Assembly (NCBI GenBank): GCA_944472155.2
Contig: OX235279.1
Location: 159,548,199 to 159,612,198 of the forward strand
Length of the DNA: 64,000 bases
Direction: 5' to 3'
Source of the DNA: Trichobilharzia szidati
Lineage: Eukaryota; Platyhelminthes; Trematoda; Strigeidida; Schistosomatidae
A program made the position numbers and the translations under genes. The notes under the pieces were generated by a model that made no database searches, was not told the DNA's origin, and was given only the letters and a program-made list of their open reading frames with translations. Below are positions 11,811 to 23,310 of the stretch, piece by piece. Position 1 is the stretch's first letter. Each line of letters starts with the position of its first letter.

Positions 11811-12300
11811 TGATATTAGATAGTTGGAGGCAGTCGGCAGGAAGCCTTGAACCTAGGTTTCGTGCTAGTTGGCACTCACCAGTCAGCAAGGCGTATCTAC
11901 AACTTTGAAGGAGCTCATGCACCTTCTCAGATCCAAACCCGTGTCAACCAGTGCTGCAGTTAGAGACGTTACCACTGAGCTATTCGGGCTCGCGACTGAC
12001 CTCCTGTAGGACTGTAGTGGGTGTTTTGATTGAACACTAGTAACTAGTGTGACGTGTCTAGTCCTTCTTTGGTGCAGACTGAATTCTATTAGTCAAGTAT
12101 TTGCAATGTGGCCACCATACTAGGTAGCTCGCCATCACGGTGCACATTGATTTGATATTAGATAGTTGGAGGCAATCGGCCACAGGAAGCCTTGGACCTA
12201 GGTTTCGTGCTAGTTGGCACTCACCAGTCAGCAAGGCGTATCTGCAACCCTGAAGGAACTTATGTCCCTTCTGAGATTCGAACCCGCGTCACCCAGTGAT
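11811..12300 (-). repeat. F3: tandem repeat with a 342-bp unit and reverse tRNA-like segment
   Basis: The unit starts TGATATTAGATAGTTGGAGG at 11811 and again at 12153, giving a 342-bp period. The second unit is cut at about 12300. On the minus strand the first unit holds a tRNA-like segment: GAATAGCTCAGTGGTAACG (A-box-like), then a B-box-like GGGTTTGGATC. In the second unit the B-box-like string is GGGTTCGAATC. This points to a tRNA-derived repeat arranged in tandem. It has no coding sequence. Confidence 0.7.
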
Positions 12301-13270
12301 AAAATGCACCTTGAAGATAGGCTTGTTAACTTTGTCAGTATAGGAATAAGTTTGGCTAAGATACAGCTAATTTAGAAAGGTCCTAAACACTTTATCAGGT
12401 ATATAATTACTACACAAAGTGTCTTCCTATAATCACTCAACTGAAGTCTGTAGAACTCGCATCAAGTGATATTTTCTTTTTCTCATCTATATCCTATTTC
12501 TGCGAAGCGAAATCTACACATGCTGATACACAAACTCTACATCATTCTCCTCTTTTATGGCTTTAGGAAGATTCACTGAATTTACGGTGATAATGACCCC
12601 ATAGTATACAGTGATAGATTGACTTTGCATAGCCTTTCAAATAGCATCAGGTGTCAAGAGAATCTTCCGAGCATCTGAAATGAATTCAAGGTTAATAAAT
12701 GCCTACAGTCTTATTGAAAGAGTGAAATCACAAGGAGGATTTTGTGATAGCACTAGTGTCATTTTTTGTTATCGTGTGTTTTTGGTATACTCATAATAAC
12801 AGTTACCCTTGTCTACACACACACACACACACATGTCAGTGTGTAGATAATTTTCAATAAATGTATTTATTACTGTTAGTAATCGTAAGTAAGTAAGTAT
12901 AGGAAGTGACTGTACATCTTACTTGACATGATCACAACAATAGTAATCATATTAGAAATAATTTATTAGATTAGTAGTGTAAGTAAGAAGAACATACGTG
13001 TATTTGCCTTTTCCTTTTCCTTAATAATCATAAATAATTTATTGATGGACCATTCTATTAGGCAAAAAGGAACTTGTGGCACTGAGGTACAGAAAGACAC
13101 TGAGAGAGATAGCGAGTGCGCGCGCGCAAGAGAGAGAGAGACAGAGAGATCAGGGAAATATGAGGCATTTCTTGTAAATATCAAGGTTAGAAAGAAAATC
13201 CAGAAATAAGTTTCCTATATTCTTCTCCAACTCCTGCCTCTTCAGTGTCTGTTCGGAATTATTCGGTTAT

Positions 13271-13301
<31 letters not shown>

Positions 13302-13360
13302 GACAAGTCTGACAGGCTATATATCAAGTCATAATTATGTATGTATTTACTTGCCTCTTT

Positions 13361-13413
<53 letters not shown>

Positions 13414-13960
13414 TACAAGGTAGTGTGGAACAAAGCAAACAGACAAAAGTGACATGAATAATACACACGGAGATACAGAGATGGATGATATACGCGCATA
13501 AGATCTCATATATATTTAAAGCAGACTTCACCGAAGTGAAAGAGACAGTTTGCAGGATAATTGTATGTAATAGCACTAAATCAACAGCAATAACAGTAAT
13601 AATAGACGAAAAATACTTAACGGATATTACATGAAACGATCGAAGGCACATATTTTTTCTTTCTTCTAGGATGGCAACATAATAAGATTGGATTTTGTTT
13701 ACATTGATTGATTTGAGGGAAATGAAGTCGCTAAATTAACAATAGATCTTATGGGGAAAAAAAAGCCTGGCCTTAAGTGATGATTTTATCGATGAATAAG
13801 AGAAAAGGCGATTGTGGATAATGCTGCATGAATCGGTTCGTCACTGGGCTAAGAAAACACTGGAAGAAAGAAAGATTTGAACTACTAAGAAGCCAGTTGT
13901 TGGGGTTTCAGACCTAAAACTGTGAAACGCTTCAGCTGGAGAATATATATATACATCCAA
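12301..13960. other. AT-rich sequence with microsatellites
   Basis: There is a (CA)n tract at about 12816-12834, a GA/GC-rich tract at 13108-13150, an interrupted (TA)n at about 13267-13301 and a pure (TA)n at 13362-13410. Long frames here are translations of these tracts (IYIYIY). No gene is supported. Confidence 0.5.
13362..13410. repeat. (TA)n microsatellite, about 49 bp
   Basis: A perfect alternating AT tract. It is not attached to a recognised LINE end. Confidence 0.95.
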
Positions 13961-13974
13961 CGAAAACACAAATT

Positions 13975-14978
13975 CTGATTGCGATCAAGCTACTGAAGGA
14001 TGGAATTGCCGCTGAAGCACTGAAAACGGACCAGGGGACTGCAGTAGATGTTGTCACGCAATTATTGCAAAAGGTTTGAAAGGAAGGCAGGTGGGGTGCT
14101 TACCGATTGGAGGAGACAGGAGTACATTGGACCAACTAGAAGACTCTATAAGATCTGGATTTCGCAGGTGACATATGTCTAATGTCACACAAACTCGAAG
14201 GCTAACAGGCGAAAACCAACAAACTGGCTGAAGAGGCTGGTAGCAAAAACAGGACTACAGGTGAGCATAGAAAAGACGGAGAAGATGAAGATAAACAAAC
14301 AACAGCGACCACAACTAGCACGAATGACAATCAATGGGAGGAATTTGGGAGAGTTCACATCCTCCAGCTAGGAAGCATTGTTTCAACTTCAGGACTAGGC
14401 ATGGATGAAGATGTCAAAGTCAGAATTGGAAAGGCAAGATGCGTCTTCATCAACGTGAAACCAGTTTGGAAATCTTATGCAATCCACCACATAAACAACA
14501 AGATTTAGATTTTCAACACCAATGTCAGGTGAGTCAAAAACTTGGCCATTGTGTCACGAAAAGGATTTTCAACAAGTTGCAGACATTTATCAATAGCTGC
14601 CACCTTTTCTGGCTCCATCCTGAAGATCAAATGGGCAGCCCGCCAGAAAGAATTAGTAACAAGAAACTCTGGCTGGTGACAAACCAACCATGAGCCGATC
14701 ATTCAACAAATATGTGGGAGAAAATGTAGATGGATTGGGCATTTACTGGGGAAACTGTCGAATGACATGGCGCGCAATGCATGCCATCGTTCGGGTAGAA
14801 CCCAAATGGGAAGTGACGAGTGGGTTGTCGGTGCGAGGGTGACATGGAAGAGATTGTGTGGCACTGTGGAGATGAGAGATTACGGGCAATCGTGGACTCA
14901 TCTGAAGAGGACAGTAGAAAAGAGAACGAAGTGGAGATGTGTTTGTTGAAGCCCTATATTCCACTTGGAACCCAAGGG

Positions 14979-14981
<3 letters not shown>
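13975..14981 (+). mobile_element. RTE-like retrotransposon with the reverse-transcriptase core deleted
   Basis: The copy begins in the N-terminal part of the reverse transcriptase (LLKDGIAAEALKTDQGTAVD, read across a small gap, then VVTQLLQKV). Near 14145 it jumps straight to a worn LDFA.D region and SHKLEG. It then continues through KPVWKS, the IN(S)CH-like part and the WNPNGK-like region to the tail GAAGCCCTATATTCC, CTTGGAACCCAAGGG. The palm motifs between are gone, so it cannot be active. The tail runs into a long (TA)n. Confidence 0.75.

Positions 14982-15029
<48 letters not shown>
14982..15029. repeat. (TA)n tract forming the 3' tail of the RTE copy
   Basis: A pure alternating AT tract of about 48 bp follows directly after AACCCAAGGGAAT, the end of the LINE. 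In sister copies the same position is an (AAT)n tract. Confidence 0.9.
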
Positions 15030-15032
<3 letters not shown>

Positions 15033-15089
15033 CGGTTTTCCTCTTGAATAATAATGTGAGCTGCGACAAAATATTTCAAGTTCGACCCT

Positions 15090-15690
15090 TAAATGACTTG
15101 AGTTAGAGAAGCATTAGAAACCAGATTTCAGTGGAGAGTAATTTTGTCCTAGTCTGTATCTCTCTCCAGAAATATGCAGCTGCAACCCCACTAGGTGCAG
15201 AAACTAAAACTTTCATGTAACAAGGTGGCAACCGTCCTCGCCAATGACATTGGCTGGCAGTTGAGTTATTTCGTAAATTGGCAGAAGTTGGAATTCATGG
15301 ACTGGCCAATGCATCGGCCCCCAGTGGGTTAATGGCCTACGACCTAGCTCACCTTGTAACCGGAAGGTCCTGTACTCTAACCCCTGTGGTGTACGCGTAG
15401 TGATGAAGTGCCTTGAACTAGGACGAAGCAGCTGTCCCATACTCCAAGGCTTTCCAATTATTTTCTAACCGATGCTGGCTAACAGTGAAATTCTGTAACC
15501 AATCAAATTCCTCGAAACCAACAGCTGAAAGTTAGAATTCAGTTTCTGATTGGTCAGTCAGCTTGGTCTCGTAACCTGAAGGTCCTGGGTTCCACTTCTG
15601 AAGGGTTCATGGGTACATACAGCTGAAGAGTGACGGAACAGGGCGAAACAGCTGTCCAGAATCCTCAAAAATCTTATAATCTGAACACCT
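15090..15690 (+). repeat. F1 fragments: one worn reverse piece and two forward pieces
   Basis: 15100-15200 is a worn reverse piece. 15225-15500 is a forward copy with CAGTGGGTTAATGG, TTGTAACCGGAAGGTCC, GAACTAGGACGAAGCAGCTG and CTTTCCAATTATTTTCTAACC. 15545-15690 is a second partial forward copy (GTAACCTGAAGGTCCTGGG, ACAGGGCGAAACAGCTGTCC). The hammerhead-like segments are damaged. Confidence 0.6.
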
Positions 15691-16159
15691 TTGACTTCAT
15701 CAAATGTCATTCACCTAAAAGTCTATTCGAAATTATCAATATTAGCCGCAAAATCAACTAATTTTGTATACTAATATAGACCATATTCTGATTTGTGAAT
15801 CCCTAGGGCTTAAATAATTTATTCTGAATATTTCTCTTTACTTTTTTTCTCTCTTTAAAATGAAGTTTTCTGTCGCCCTGTCCACCTGAACAACCCGTTT
15901 CTCTCTCTCTCAAAAAATCCTACTCACCATTTTTGTATTAATTGAAATTTTTTAACAAAATAAACTACAATCATTTATTTTACTTACTTTTATGTTGGTA
16001 ATTAATGGTGTACAAATGAATTCTGGCACGCGTGTAAGCGATGTAAACATCAAACAGTGAACACAGTGTAAGAGGCAAATCATTTCTGTGTATATTGAAA
16101 TACATAATGATAAAAGGGTGAAAAAAGAACACAAAAATAGGACAGTTAAACAGCTTGTA

Positions 16160-16340
16160 CCGTTTTTCATTCCTTTGCGTTCCAAGTAGAACATTGAGCT
16201 TCAAGCTTAATGCCTAAGCTTTCCTGTAGTCTCAGTCCACCGCCAGTTAGGTGAGGTTTAACACTGCGCCAGCTGGGAGTTGATCGTCAGCCCATCTACG
16301 GCCCCTCTGATGAACCTTCTACCACCGAACCATCAAAGCA
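16160..16340 (-). repeat. SINE-A, degenerate copy
   Basis: The plus strand starts TTCATTCCTTTGCGTTCC, AAGTAGAACATTGAGCTTCA, which is the reverse of the shared SINE/LINE tail. The body is heavily changed and the head is only suggested (CTACCACCGAACC). Confidence 0.5.
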
Positions 16341-16360
16341 CTGGAAATTTTTATTTCTTT

Positions 16361-16700
16361 CTCAAGTGTTGGTTTGCAGGAATTTCATTGATTTCAGGAT
16401 TGCCCACAAACTAGCTTCCATTAGAGAGTCACGGATAATCACTTCGGAGGACTGGATAGCTGTTTCGTCCTTGCCATGGACTCTTCAGTAGCACCCTTCC
16501 ATAATCTCATGCTCGTTGATCATTCGGATACAGGGATGGAATTCACTGACCCATCAAGTCCCAGGTGTTGAATGGCTTAAGAGCTCGACCTGCAGCCTGA
16601 AGGTCCTGAGCATCAGCCCCAATGAGGTCATGGGTGCATACTGCCGAAGAGTGTGAGACAAGAACGAGACAGCTGTCCAGGAATTCCCGACTTTCGACAG
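16361..16700. repeat. F1 inverted composite, worn
   Basis: The left part is F1 in reverse (AAGTGTTGGTTTGCAGG, GGATAGCTGTTTCGTCC). From about 16545 the element reads forward (TGAATGGCTTAAGAGC, GCATACTGCCGAAGAGTG, CGAGACAGCTGTCCAGG). The two arms face each other in the same way as at 41048-41330. Confidence 0.55.
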
Positions 16701-16838
16701 TTCTTCGACTAGAGTCTGTTAGTAATTAATTTTCAAATGCTGTTTATTATATCATAACTATATCCTACATACCTACATTCTCATTTTTACATGTAATCTA
16801 ATAGAGAATTATTGTTTGAAAACAAACTAAATCTAATT

Positions 16839-16842
<4 letters not shown>

Positions 16843-16874
<32 letters not shown>
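16843..16874. repeat. (TA)n microsatellite
   Basis: A pure alternating AT tract of about 32 bp with no LINE end next to it. Confidence 0.9.
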
Positions 16875-16878
<4 letters not shown>

Positions 16879-17985
16879 CTTCACTAGGATATACTAGAGC
16901 TTTTCTAGAATTAATATCATAGGCATTAGAACTCATAGTTAATGTGTGTGTACCCCACGAAGGTAATTCTGTCTGCTTCATTTCTCTCTATTTCGTTGCA
17001 AAAAAACGTAAAAGCAGTTGTTGTTATTTTTTTGTCAGAATGAATAATCGCCTACTCTTATTCCCCAGTTGTTCTGTTCTCCACATTTACACCTTTTAGC
17101 TTTAAATGAAACTGTCTACTGTTTTCTCCTTTCGTTTAAGCATTTTGTTCATCGCTCCTTTTTCTGTCTCTGAAATCTAATGAGTTGATAAACGTTTTTC
17201 ACTGAATGTTCAGTTAGTTGAGCATCACATGCACATTCGAAGTATGGTTATACACTCTGTATAGGGAACATTTATCATATGTATTTCTACATTCTGTCCC
17301 ATAATACGAAACCTTTCAGAAGCATATATAAATATATACATATATGTATATAGGAATAACTGAATTTAAGTATACATGTATAAATCCTGAAAGGGCAAAA
17401 GGTGTGTTATTTTCTTTCACTCTTTTTTGTTGCCTGTGTTTATGTAAACTCCATTGATTTCGTAAAGTAGCCAGCCAGCAGATTCACATTCTTCCACAGG
17501 GAATTTACAATTCACTGAAATTTGACTGTCTTTTCAGCACAGGTAGCCAATAATAAAATCTAGCCATTTGTTGAGATGCAAAATGAAGTAAGCGAAAAAT
17601 TTCAATCAGATTTAATCGATACTATCATTGAAAGACTGATATGTATTCATTTTTTAAAAATATGTATATATATATATTAACTTTAATACTTTAGGCTTTA
17701 ATGAATTCATTTGTAAGCTAGAACATGCTATATAATCGCTGCTTTTAGAAAATGTGTCATGCGGAAATAAATTAAACTAATTTTCCACCTAGTTCATCCA
17801 TTAGTGTTTTAGTGACAATTTATACACTAATAGTAGGTAGGATAAGGGTGGGACAGAACTACAGCTCAAAAGGTTCTGCAGTTAGATGGTGAGAGAGGTT
17901 GATCCCTGAATCTTTGTCCAGTAAATCTACACACACTTAACAAGGACATTGGGTATGAAACAACGTAGGTATGAGAAACACGGAA
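16875..17985. other. AT-rich, nothing recognised
   Basis: There are short AT-alternating pieces near 17315-17350 and 17655-17680. No coding or repeat structure was established. Confidence 0.35.
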
Positions 17986-17986
17986 A

Positions 17987-18460
17987 ATATTATTATTATA
18001 TTGGTATTATTCTCTTCAGTTCCAAGTGGAACAGAAGTCTTCAGCAACACATCTCCATTTCACTCTGTTGTCTGCAGTCATTCTTATCTGGCTGTACAAC
18101 TGACCATAACCTTTCACCTCCTCCTCCTTCTCAAGCAATTGACTGCATATCAGCCTTGAAACGGCTTCGAACTACTCGTGTCCCATGTGGATTTCACTCG
18201 AGAGCCTGATGCGTGAATGCTTTTCGCAGCATATTTCTAAACTGATTTGAGAGTAATCAAAGTTTGACTTGCCTTTTGGATCCTGATTTTGACATCCATC
18301 ATAGTTCGCTTCGTCTGTAGGCGAAACAATGCTGCCTACATAAATGAGAGAAGTAACTTCCCTTGGATTTCTTCCATTGTCGGTGACTGGTGCTTGTTGT
18401 TGTTGTGATTGTTGCTGATCAGGTATCTTTATCACCTATGTCTTCTCTGTAAACACTTTT
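17987..18460 (-). mobile_element. RTE-like retrotransposon, fragment
   Basis: The plus strand begins with (ATT)n then TTCCAAGTGGAACAGAAG, the reversed 3' end. It then jumps, by an internal deletion near 18200, to the region containing YVGSIVSPTDEANYDG on the minus strand, which matches the TYLGSI...TGG.DED segment of the family. The upstream end, near 18460, matches NIEKT. Confidence 0.7.
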
Positions 18461-18569
18461 CTTCTAAGCAACATGTACAGCACTTCACAATACCTAAAAC
18501 CATCCACCCAAGCTTTAAATCTTATCCGTCATTTCTGAATATACAAATAATTAGAAACATATGCAGTTT

Positions 18570-19180
18570 GGTTACGTCTCCATTTTGTCCAATTCCTTGT
18601 GTTCGTCTTCAGCCGGCCACACCATCTCCCATAATGTCTCATTCCCTTCTCACCAAACGGTCTCCTCCATGTCACCCTCAAACCCACACGCGACTCGTCG
18701 TTTTCCATGTGGATTCCACTCGAGCGGTGGTCTGGTGCGTGATGTCATCCGACGGTCTTCTCAGCGTGTACTACATATCTGATGAACGATAGGTTCTTGA
18801 TTGCCAATTTTTTCTGGGCATTTGATCTTCAGTTTAGAGCGAAGACATCTGTTGATAAACGTCTGCGGCTGTCTGTTGGAGATGCTCGTCGTGACGCCCT
18901 GGCAAAGTTTCTGACTCATATAGAAGAACTCACTGACTTCACATTGGTGTTGAAAATCCGAATCTTGTTCTTTATGCTGAATCAGTGCAGAAGATTTCCA
19001 AACCGATTTTAGATAAATGAAGGTGTCAGTTTGCCTTTCTGATTCTGGCTGGTTTTAAAATCTTCATCCGTACCTTATCCTGTAGTTGCAAAGATGATTC
19101 CTGGGTGGATAAGCGAAGGATGTAACCTCTTTCAAATTTCTCCCAAAGACGGTAACTGGTGCTGGTGTGTGTTCATAACA
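18570..19180 (-). mobile_element. RTE-like retrotransposon, fragment lacking the extreme 3' tail
   Basis: On the plus strand it reads GTCTCCTCCATGTCACCC, GTGGATTCCACTCGAGC, then GAAAATCCGAATCTTGTTC and AACCTCTTTCAAATTTCTCC. These are the standard landmarks of the LINE 3' half in reverse order. It is a second LINE copy in the same orientation, just beyond the previous one. Confidence 0.7.
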
Positions 19181-19469
19181 GGAGTTGCGCATTACTTGAA
19201 AAGGTGAACAACACAATCTCAGAATTCGACACTATATAATGAGTTGCAAATACCTCCGAAGAGAGAAAAACAGGACACACCAATATTGAATGTACGCCTT
19301 GTTCAGATCTGTAGCCACTTTTTTTTCCAGACCATACATAAGCGAACCACTGAAGAAGCACTGTGTAAATGCAGAACATTAGAAATTCCATCATATCCAA
19401 GATCAACTCTATCTTGCATTTTAAGTGGCTTCCATTTTTCTATAGTTTGGTTTGTAAGGGTTAGTTATG

Positions 19470-19875
19470 CTTTTACGAGTTGATCACGGACTGATATCAG
19501 TTAGACAACCATTGAAAACCAGGGACTACTGGACAGCTGTTTCATCCTAGTTTGGGAATCGCCGGCAGTACTCACCCACTGAGATTCGAACCCAGGACCT
19601 TCCGGTTACAAGGCAAGCTCGTATAACATTCAGCCACTGGGACCCGATTCAATGGCCAGTCCATGAATTCTAACTTTTACCAATTCGTGATTTAGTGCGA
19701 CCCCAACCATTGTCGTTGGTGGGACATCCATCCACACACGTGACATCTAATTGGACCTCACTGGTCACGACTTCTCACTAGAACTCCAGGAAACTCCATC
19801 CTGTAGCAAGTCACTAGCGAGCATCACTGCCGATGATTCACAAACTAGGATGAAACAGCTGTCCAGTGCTTTCAT
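19470..19875 (-). repeat. F1 element, long single-orientation copy
   Basis: It begins GAGTTGATCACGGACTGATA, continues with the reversed hammerhead-like segment at about 19530-19575 (GACAGCTGTTTCATCCTAG), then the reversed tRNA-like segment (GATTCGAACCCAGGACC, ATTCAGCCACTGGG). Its far end is GTCACTAGCGAGCATCAC, followed by a short forward piece (AACTAGGATGAAACAGCTG). Confidence 0.65.
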
Positions 19876-19879
19876 TTTT

Positions 19880-21417
19880 GTTTAAAGAATTAATTTTGGC
19901 GGGTTACGACAAATCCACATAGTGAAAAAGAAACAAACAATGTCAAATTATAAAAAATTACTCTTTGTTTAATCATTCCACAATATTCATTTATTTAAAA
20001 ATACATTTTAAAGTGACATTTCGTTTCCAATGGGGGAGCCATTGATGTATATATATATATATTAAAAATTTCCCATCGACATTTTAATCAGAATTAAGTG
20101 ATTCTGTGAAGTGGACTTAACTACTTCTTTTTTTTACTCAAATGATTGCAGTAGAATTAGTATTGGTCATATTAGTGGACATTTTGTGTTAACCCTCTGT
20201 TGATTAACAAAAAAAAAATAATTAGTAGGTGGGATTGGTGAGGGCTTCAATTGAGATTTAAGCTTCACATTAAAATACAATGTTTGCTGTCTCTTGTATG
20301 TGAATGACAGTGTAAGTATACGGCAAAAGTAGGATGGATTGAGGGGGAGGGTTGTCACTGTTGTTGTTATTGGAGTGATGGAACAAGAGGAATGAAATTC
20401 AACAAAATTTATCAGCCACTCCGCCCCGCCCCCCTCTCCAACAACACTAGGTAATCTTCTCCCTATGGGATAACGAACAGTAATCACTGTTGTTTTGTGT
20501 GTATGTGTGTGTGTGTGTGTGTGGTAACCTCGACTTTGTTTTAATCACACTTCCTATTTTCAAACCAGTAACAGGCATGTAGGCAAGCGGGATAGGCTTT
20601 TAGGGGAAATACTGAAGCTCATCATCACACAAAGGAAGTAAGTAAATCTCTCGCATCCACTGAACACCAGTCAGTCACTTTTTGAAACTTCATTATATAC
20701 ATGCCAACAAATGTGATTTGATCTTTCACTTACTCTCTTGTTATAAACAGTATTTTTTATTTTTAGAAGTTTTTTAAAAGGGGTATAAAAGGTGAACCTT
20801 TTATTATTATTAATTTCTGGTCATCACTACTGGTCAGTGTATATTTAACAACATGAGTGAAGTTTCTTCTTCTTCTTTCTTTTTTCTTTCTCTTCGAAAA
20901 GCCCTCTTTTTGCTAAAATTCACGATTTATCACTTTCTCCACTTATTTATTTTGTTTTTAATCTGTCATTAGATTCGGCTAGTTAGTTAGTTAGTTAGTT
21001 CGTTAGTTGGGCAGTTGGTGGCAAACTTCCTGCCGGTTAATAAGCCTGTCAATCTTATTATTAAGGAATATAATTTGACGAGTCAATAAATTAACTATCC
21101 ACCTAGGGGTATTGTTTATTATATTTCACTTTTTTTTCTTTTGCTAGAAAAAAAGACTTCATTATCCAGAAATCTGTCAAGCGCGTAGCTGAATTTTGAA
21201 GAAGCCTGTTATAGCTTAATTGTACCTCATATCGCACTCTTTTTTTAAAGAGTAAAGTCAGGAGGGAAACAGTAAATACTACCACACACAAAAAATGTTA
21301 ACTAGAAATGGCTTCATTTATTAATATAAAGTGCTTTTTATTCGCGAGGAATTTGTGTAAGTATGTGCAGATAGGTGCATTTAACAGCCCATTCGACACG
21401 ACTGAGTTTGATTTTGT
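19880..21417. other. AT-rich, nothing coding
   Basis: A (GT)n tract lies at about 20501-20522 and a (TTAG)n run at about 20980-21012. No gene or established repeat is seen. Confidence 0.4.
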
Positions 21418-21755
21418 GGACAAGACAGGAGTATTTATTTCAATTTTAGATTTTCCCGTCGATTGATTGGAGCGGAGTACTCAGTCTCAGGTTGACATGT
21501 CGGCTCCTTGTGCATATGCTTCGACGAAATCTGGTCAAGTAACTTGAAGTCAGTTGGTGGATGGTGATTAGCAGTGGAATCCAGGATGACGCTCGTTTCG
21601 TCCTGTTTGGGACTCGTCATCTGGAGTCGGTGGGCACAGCATCACTCACTGACTGGGGAGTGCACCTACATCCAGTTGATGAATAGTCCCAAGCAGGACG
21701 AAATGCGTGTTATCCTGGATTCCACCGCCAATCACCATCCACCAATTGAAGACAG
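21418..21755. repeat. F2 (Smα-like hammerhead element), inverted composite
   Basis: Read on the minus strand from 21625 down, it gives CCAG, ATGACGA, a stem GTCC/GGAC around a CAAACA loop, GAAA, and then TCATCCTGGATTCC. This is the layout of the Schistosoma Smα hammerhead. From 21655 the same motif appears on the plus strand (CATCCAGTTGATGAATAG, stem GTCC/GGAC, CGAAATG, ATCCTGGATTCC). The two copies therefore face each other, with arms of about 65-70 bp from 21553 to 21750. The minus-oriented copy extends to 21418 with the tail ATTTTCCCGTCGATTGATTGG (minus-strand sense reversed). Both cores differ from CUGANGA. Confidence 0.75.
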
Positions 21756-21759
21756 GGCT

Positions 21760-23035
21760 ATGTTTAGAGTATGTATGTATGTAAGGGATGGGGATTACAG
21801 TTTTTCAAACATTTTAGGCCCGTTATCTCTCTCCAACACACAAACACACACAAACACCAGTGTAGATACTGATATTAACTTCAGTCTTTCTAAAGCTATT
21901 TCCGTTCTGTGTTTTGCGTGGACGTTTTGTGCCTATAATGGGAACAAATCTTTACCTTGGTACAATCTGAAGTCAGAAATAAACAAATTTGTTTATTTAT
22001 TTATTTATATATTCATCCTTAAAATGTTGAAAGATGATAGAACATTTTTCAGAAATTAAGTGAAATCACAAATCGAGAGAAAAACTTGAAAGTTGCATGA
22101 AAATGAGGTGTTTTTAAGTACTTTTCATTTCAGAAAAAAATAGCATTGGGAAAAATAGAAACAAGTACCTGGTTGAAATGTTAAATGATGATGTTAAGCG
22201 CTAACAGCTGATGAGGGAGAAGATAATCAGCTGAAACTATAAGTAATAGTTGATGCACTTCATTTTCTAGAAGGTGCAAACCTTTTAGAAGGTCCACGTA
22301 CCTTTTGAAGTTGACAGGAGTCACAGATAAACCATTTTGAGTTTACTAGTTAGCGGATCAACCTGGCAAACACAGGAGGTACGCTTGTACTCCTCCTAGA
22401 AAGAGAAAAACGGCTAACGTAGCATTCAAGATTATGTGGGTCACGGGAATGGTGTTAGAGATAAACTCACTAGGTGTTGATCCTCCTTAGGAGATAACCT
22501 TGATACTCGGCTTTACAACTATGTTTAACCCAGTCGTATTGTAACGGTAGAGTAGAAGAATATTTGGCAAAGGAATTCTTTATTGGTAACTCAATGTACA
22601 GATATGGGCGGAATACATCACTTTTACATTGGGATTATAATTTGCACATGTCCTTCGTACCGTGCTACTTTTGTCTCCTGTATTGGGCTTCCTTGTCTTC
22701 CTTGAATGTTTTTCATGTTGTTTCACAAGAATCGTTGACCTGCTTCTCTTCTCCACTAGATCAATCTTTCTGCTATTCAATATTCTTGCAGATGACATAT
22801 ATATATATGTATATATATACATATTTATATGAGAACGTTAGTAAATCATTGCATTGCACAACAGGTAGCAGGGGTAACTATGATAGCCTATGCACAAATT
22901 TTGTCTCCTCTATATTTCGTCATCTCTGACGTAGGAAAAATAATTGTGCCTTAATGAGTCTTGCCTTTTATGTGCTTCAAACTAATTTCCTCTAATCTCA
23001 GTAACTTAGTAAGGACTTTTGGGGAGACATTCAAA
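21760..23035. other. Nothing recognised
   Basis: AT-rich, with a short CA tract near 21836-21852 and a TA tract at about 22797-22812. Local hairpin strings near 22200-22235 and 22375-22400 were noted. No gene is supported. Confidence 0.35.
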
Positions 23036-23310
23036 CATTCCAGATCCTTGATATAAGTATAAAACTTGGGCACTGTGGTGATAGAGTATAACTCCATAAT
23101 GGATAAGATTTTATTTTGATAAATCACACAGTGTTGTACAGTAATATTAACTGATGACCACGTTTTGAGCACAAACTATTGCCACTCACAATCATGTCAA
23201 GTTCCTGACACAACCTTTTGCTTCATTAATATTCATGAGTGAAATAGAACTTGATATTTTACTGTACAACACTGTGTGATTTGTCAAAATAAGATCTTAT
23301 CCATAACGCA
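23036..23310 (-). mobile_element. Penelope-like element terminal regions in inverted arrangement
   Basis: AAAACTTGGGCACTGTGGT (23064-23082) matches the PLE-associated terminal region at 5096. An inverted repeat follows: the left arm ends ACACAGTGTTGTACAGTAAT (near 23125-23148) and the right arm begins ACTGTACAACACTGTG (near 23260-23276). Each arm is about 54 bp and they are roughly 90% alike by eye, with about 100 bp between them. On the minus strand, 23212-23149 gives a hammerhead-like layout similar to that at 5222-5175. Confidence 0.5.

Noticed and set aside
13259..13651. 130-codon minus-strand frame
   Set aside because: It is largely a translation of (TA)n tracts (runs of IY). It has no motif and no splice or start context. 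The frames at 14743-15069, 24122-24415 and 24579-24974 fail in the same way.
22206..22236. AGCTGATGA ... AGCTGAAAC string resembling a hammerhead core
   Set aside because: The strongest pairing is AGCTGAT with ATCAGCT, which ties up the core itself. It is a plain hairpin and not a ribozyme layout.
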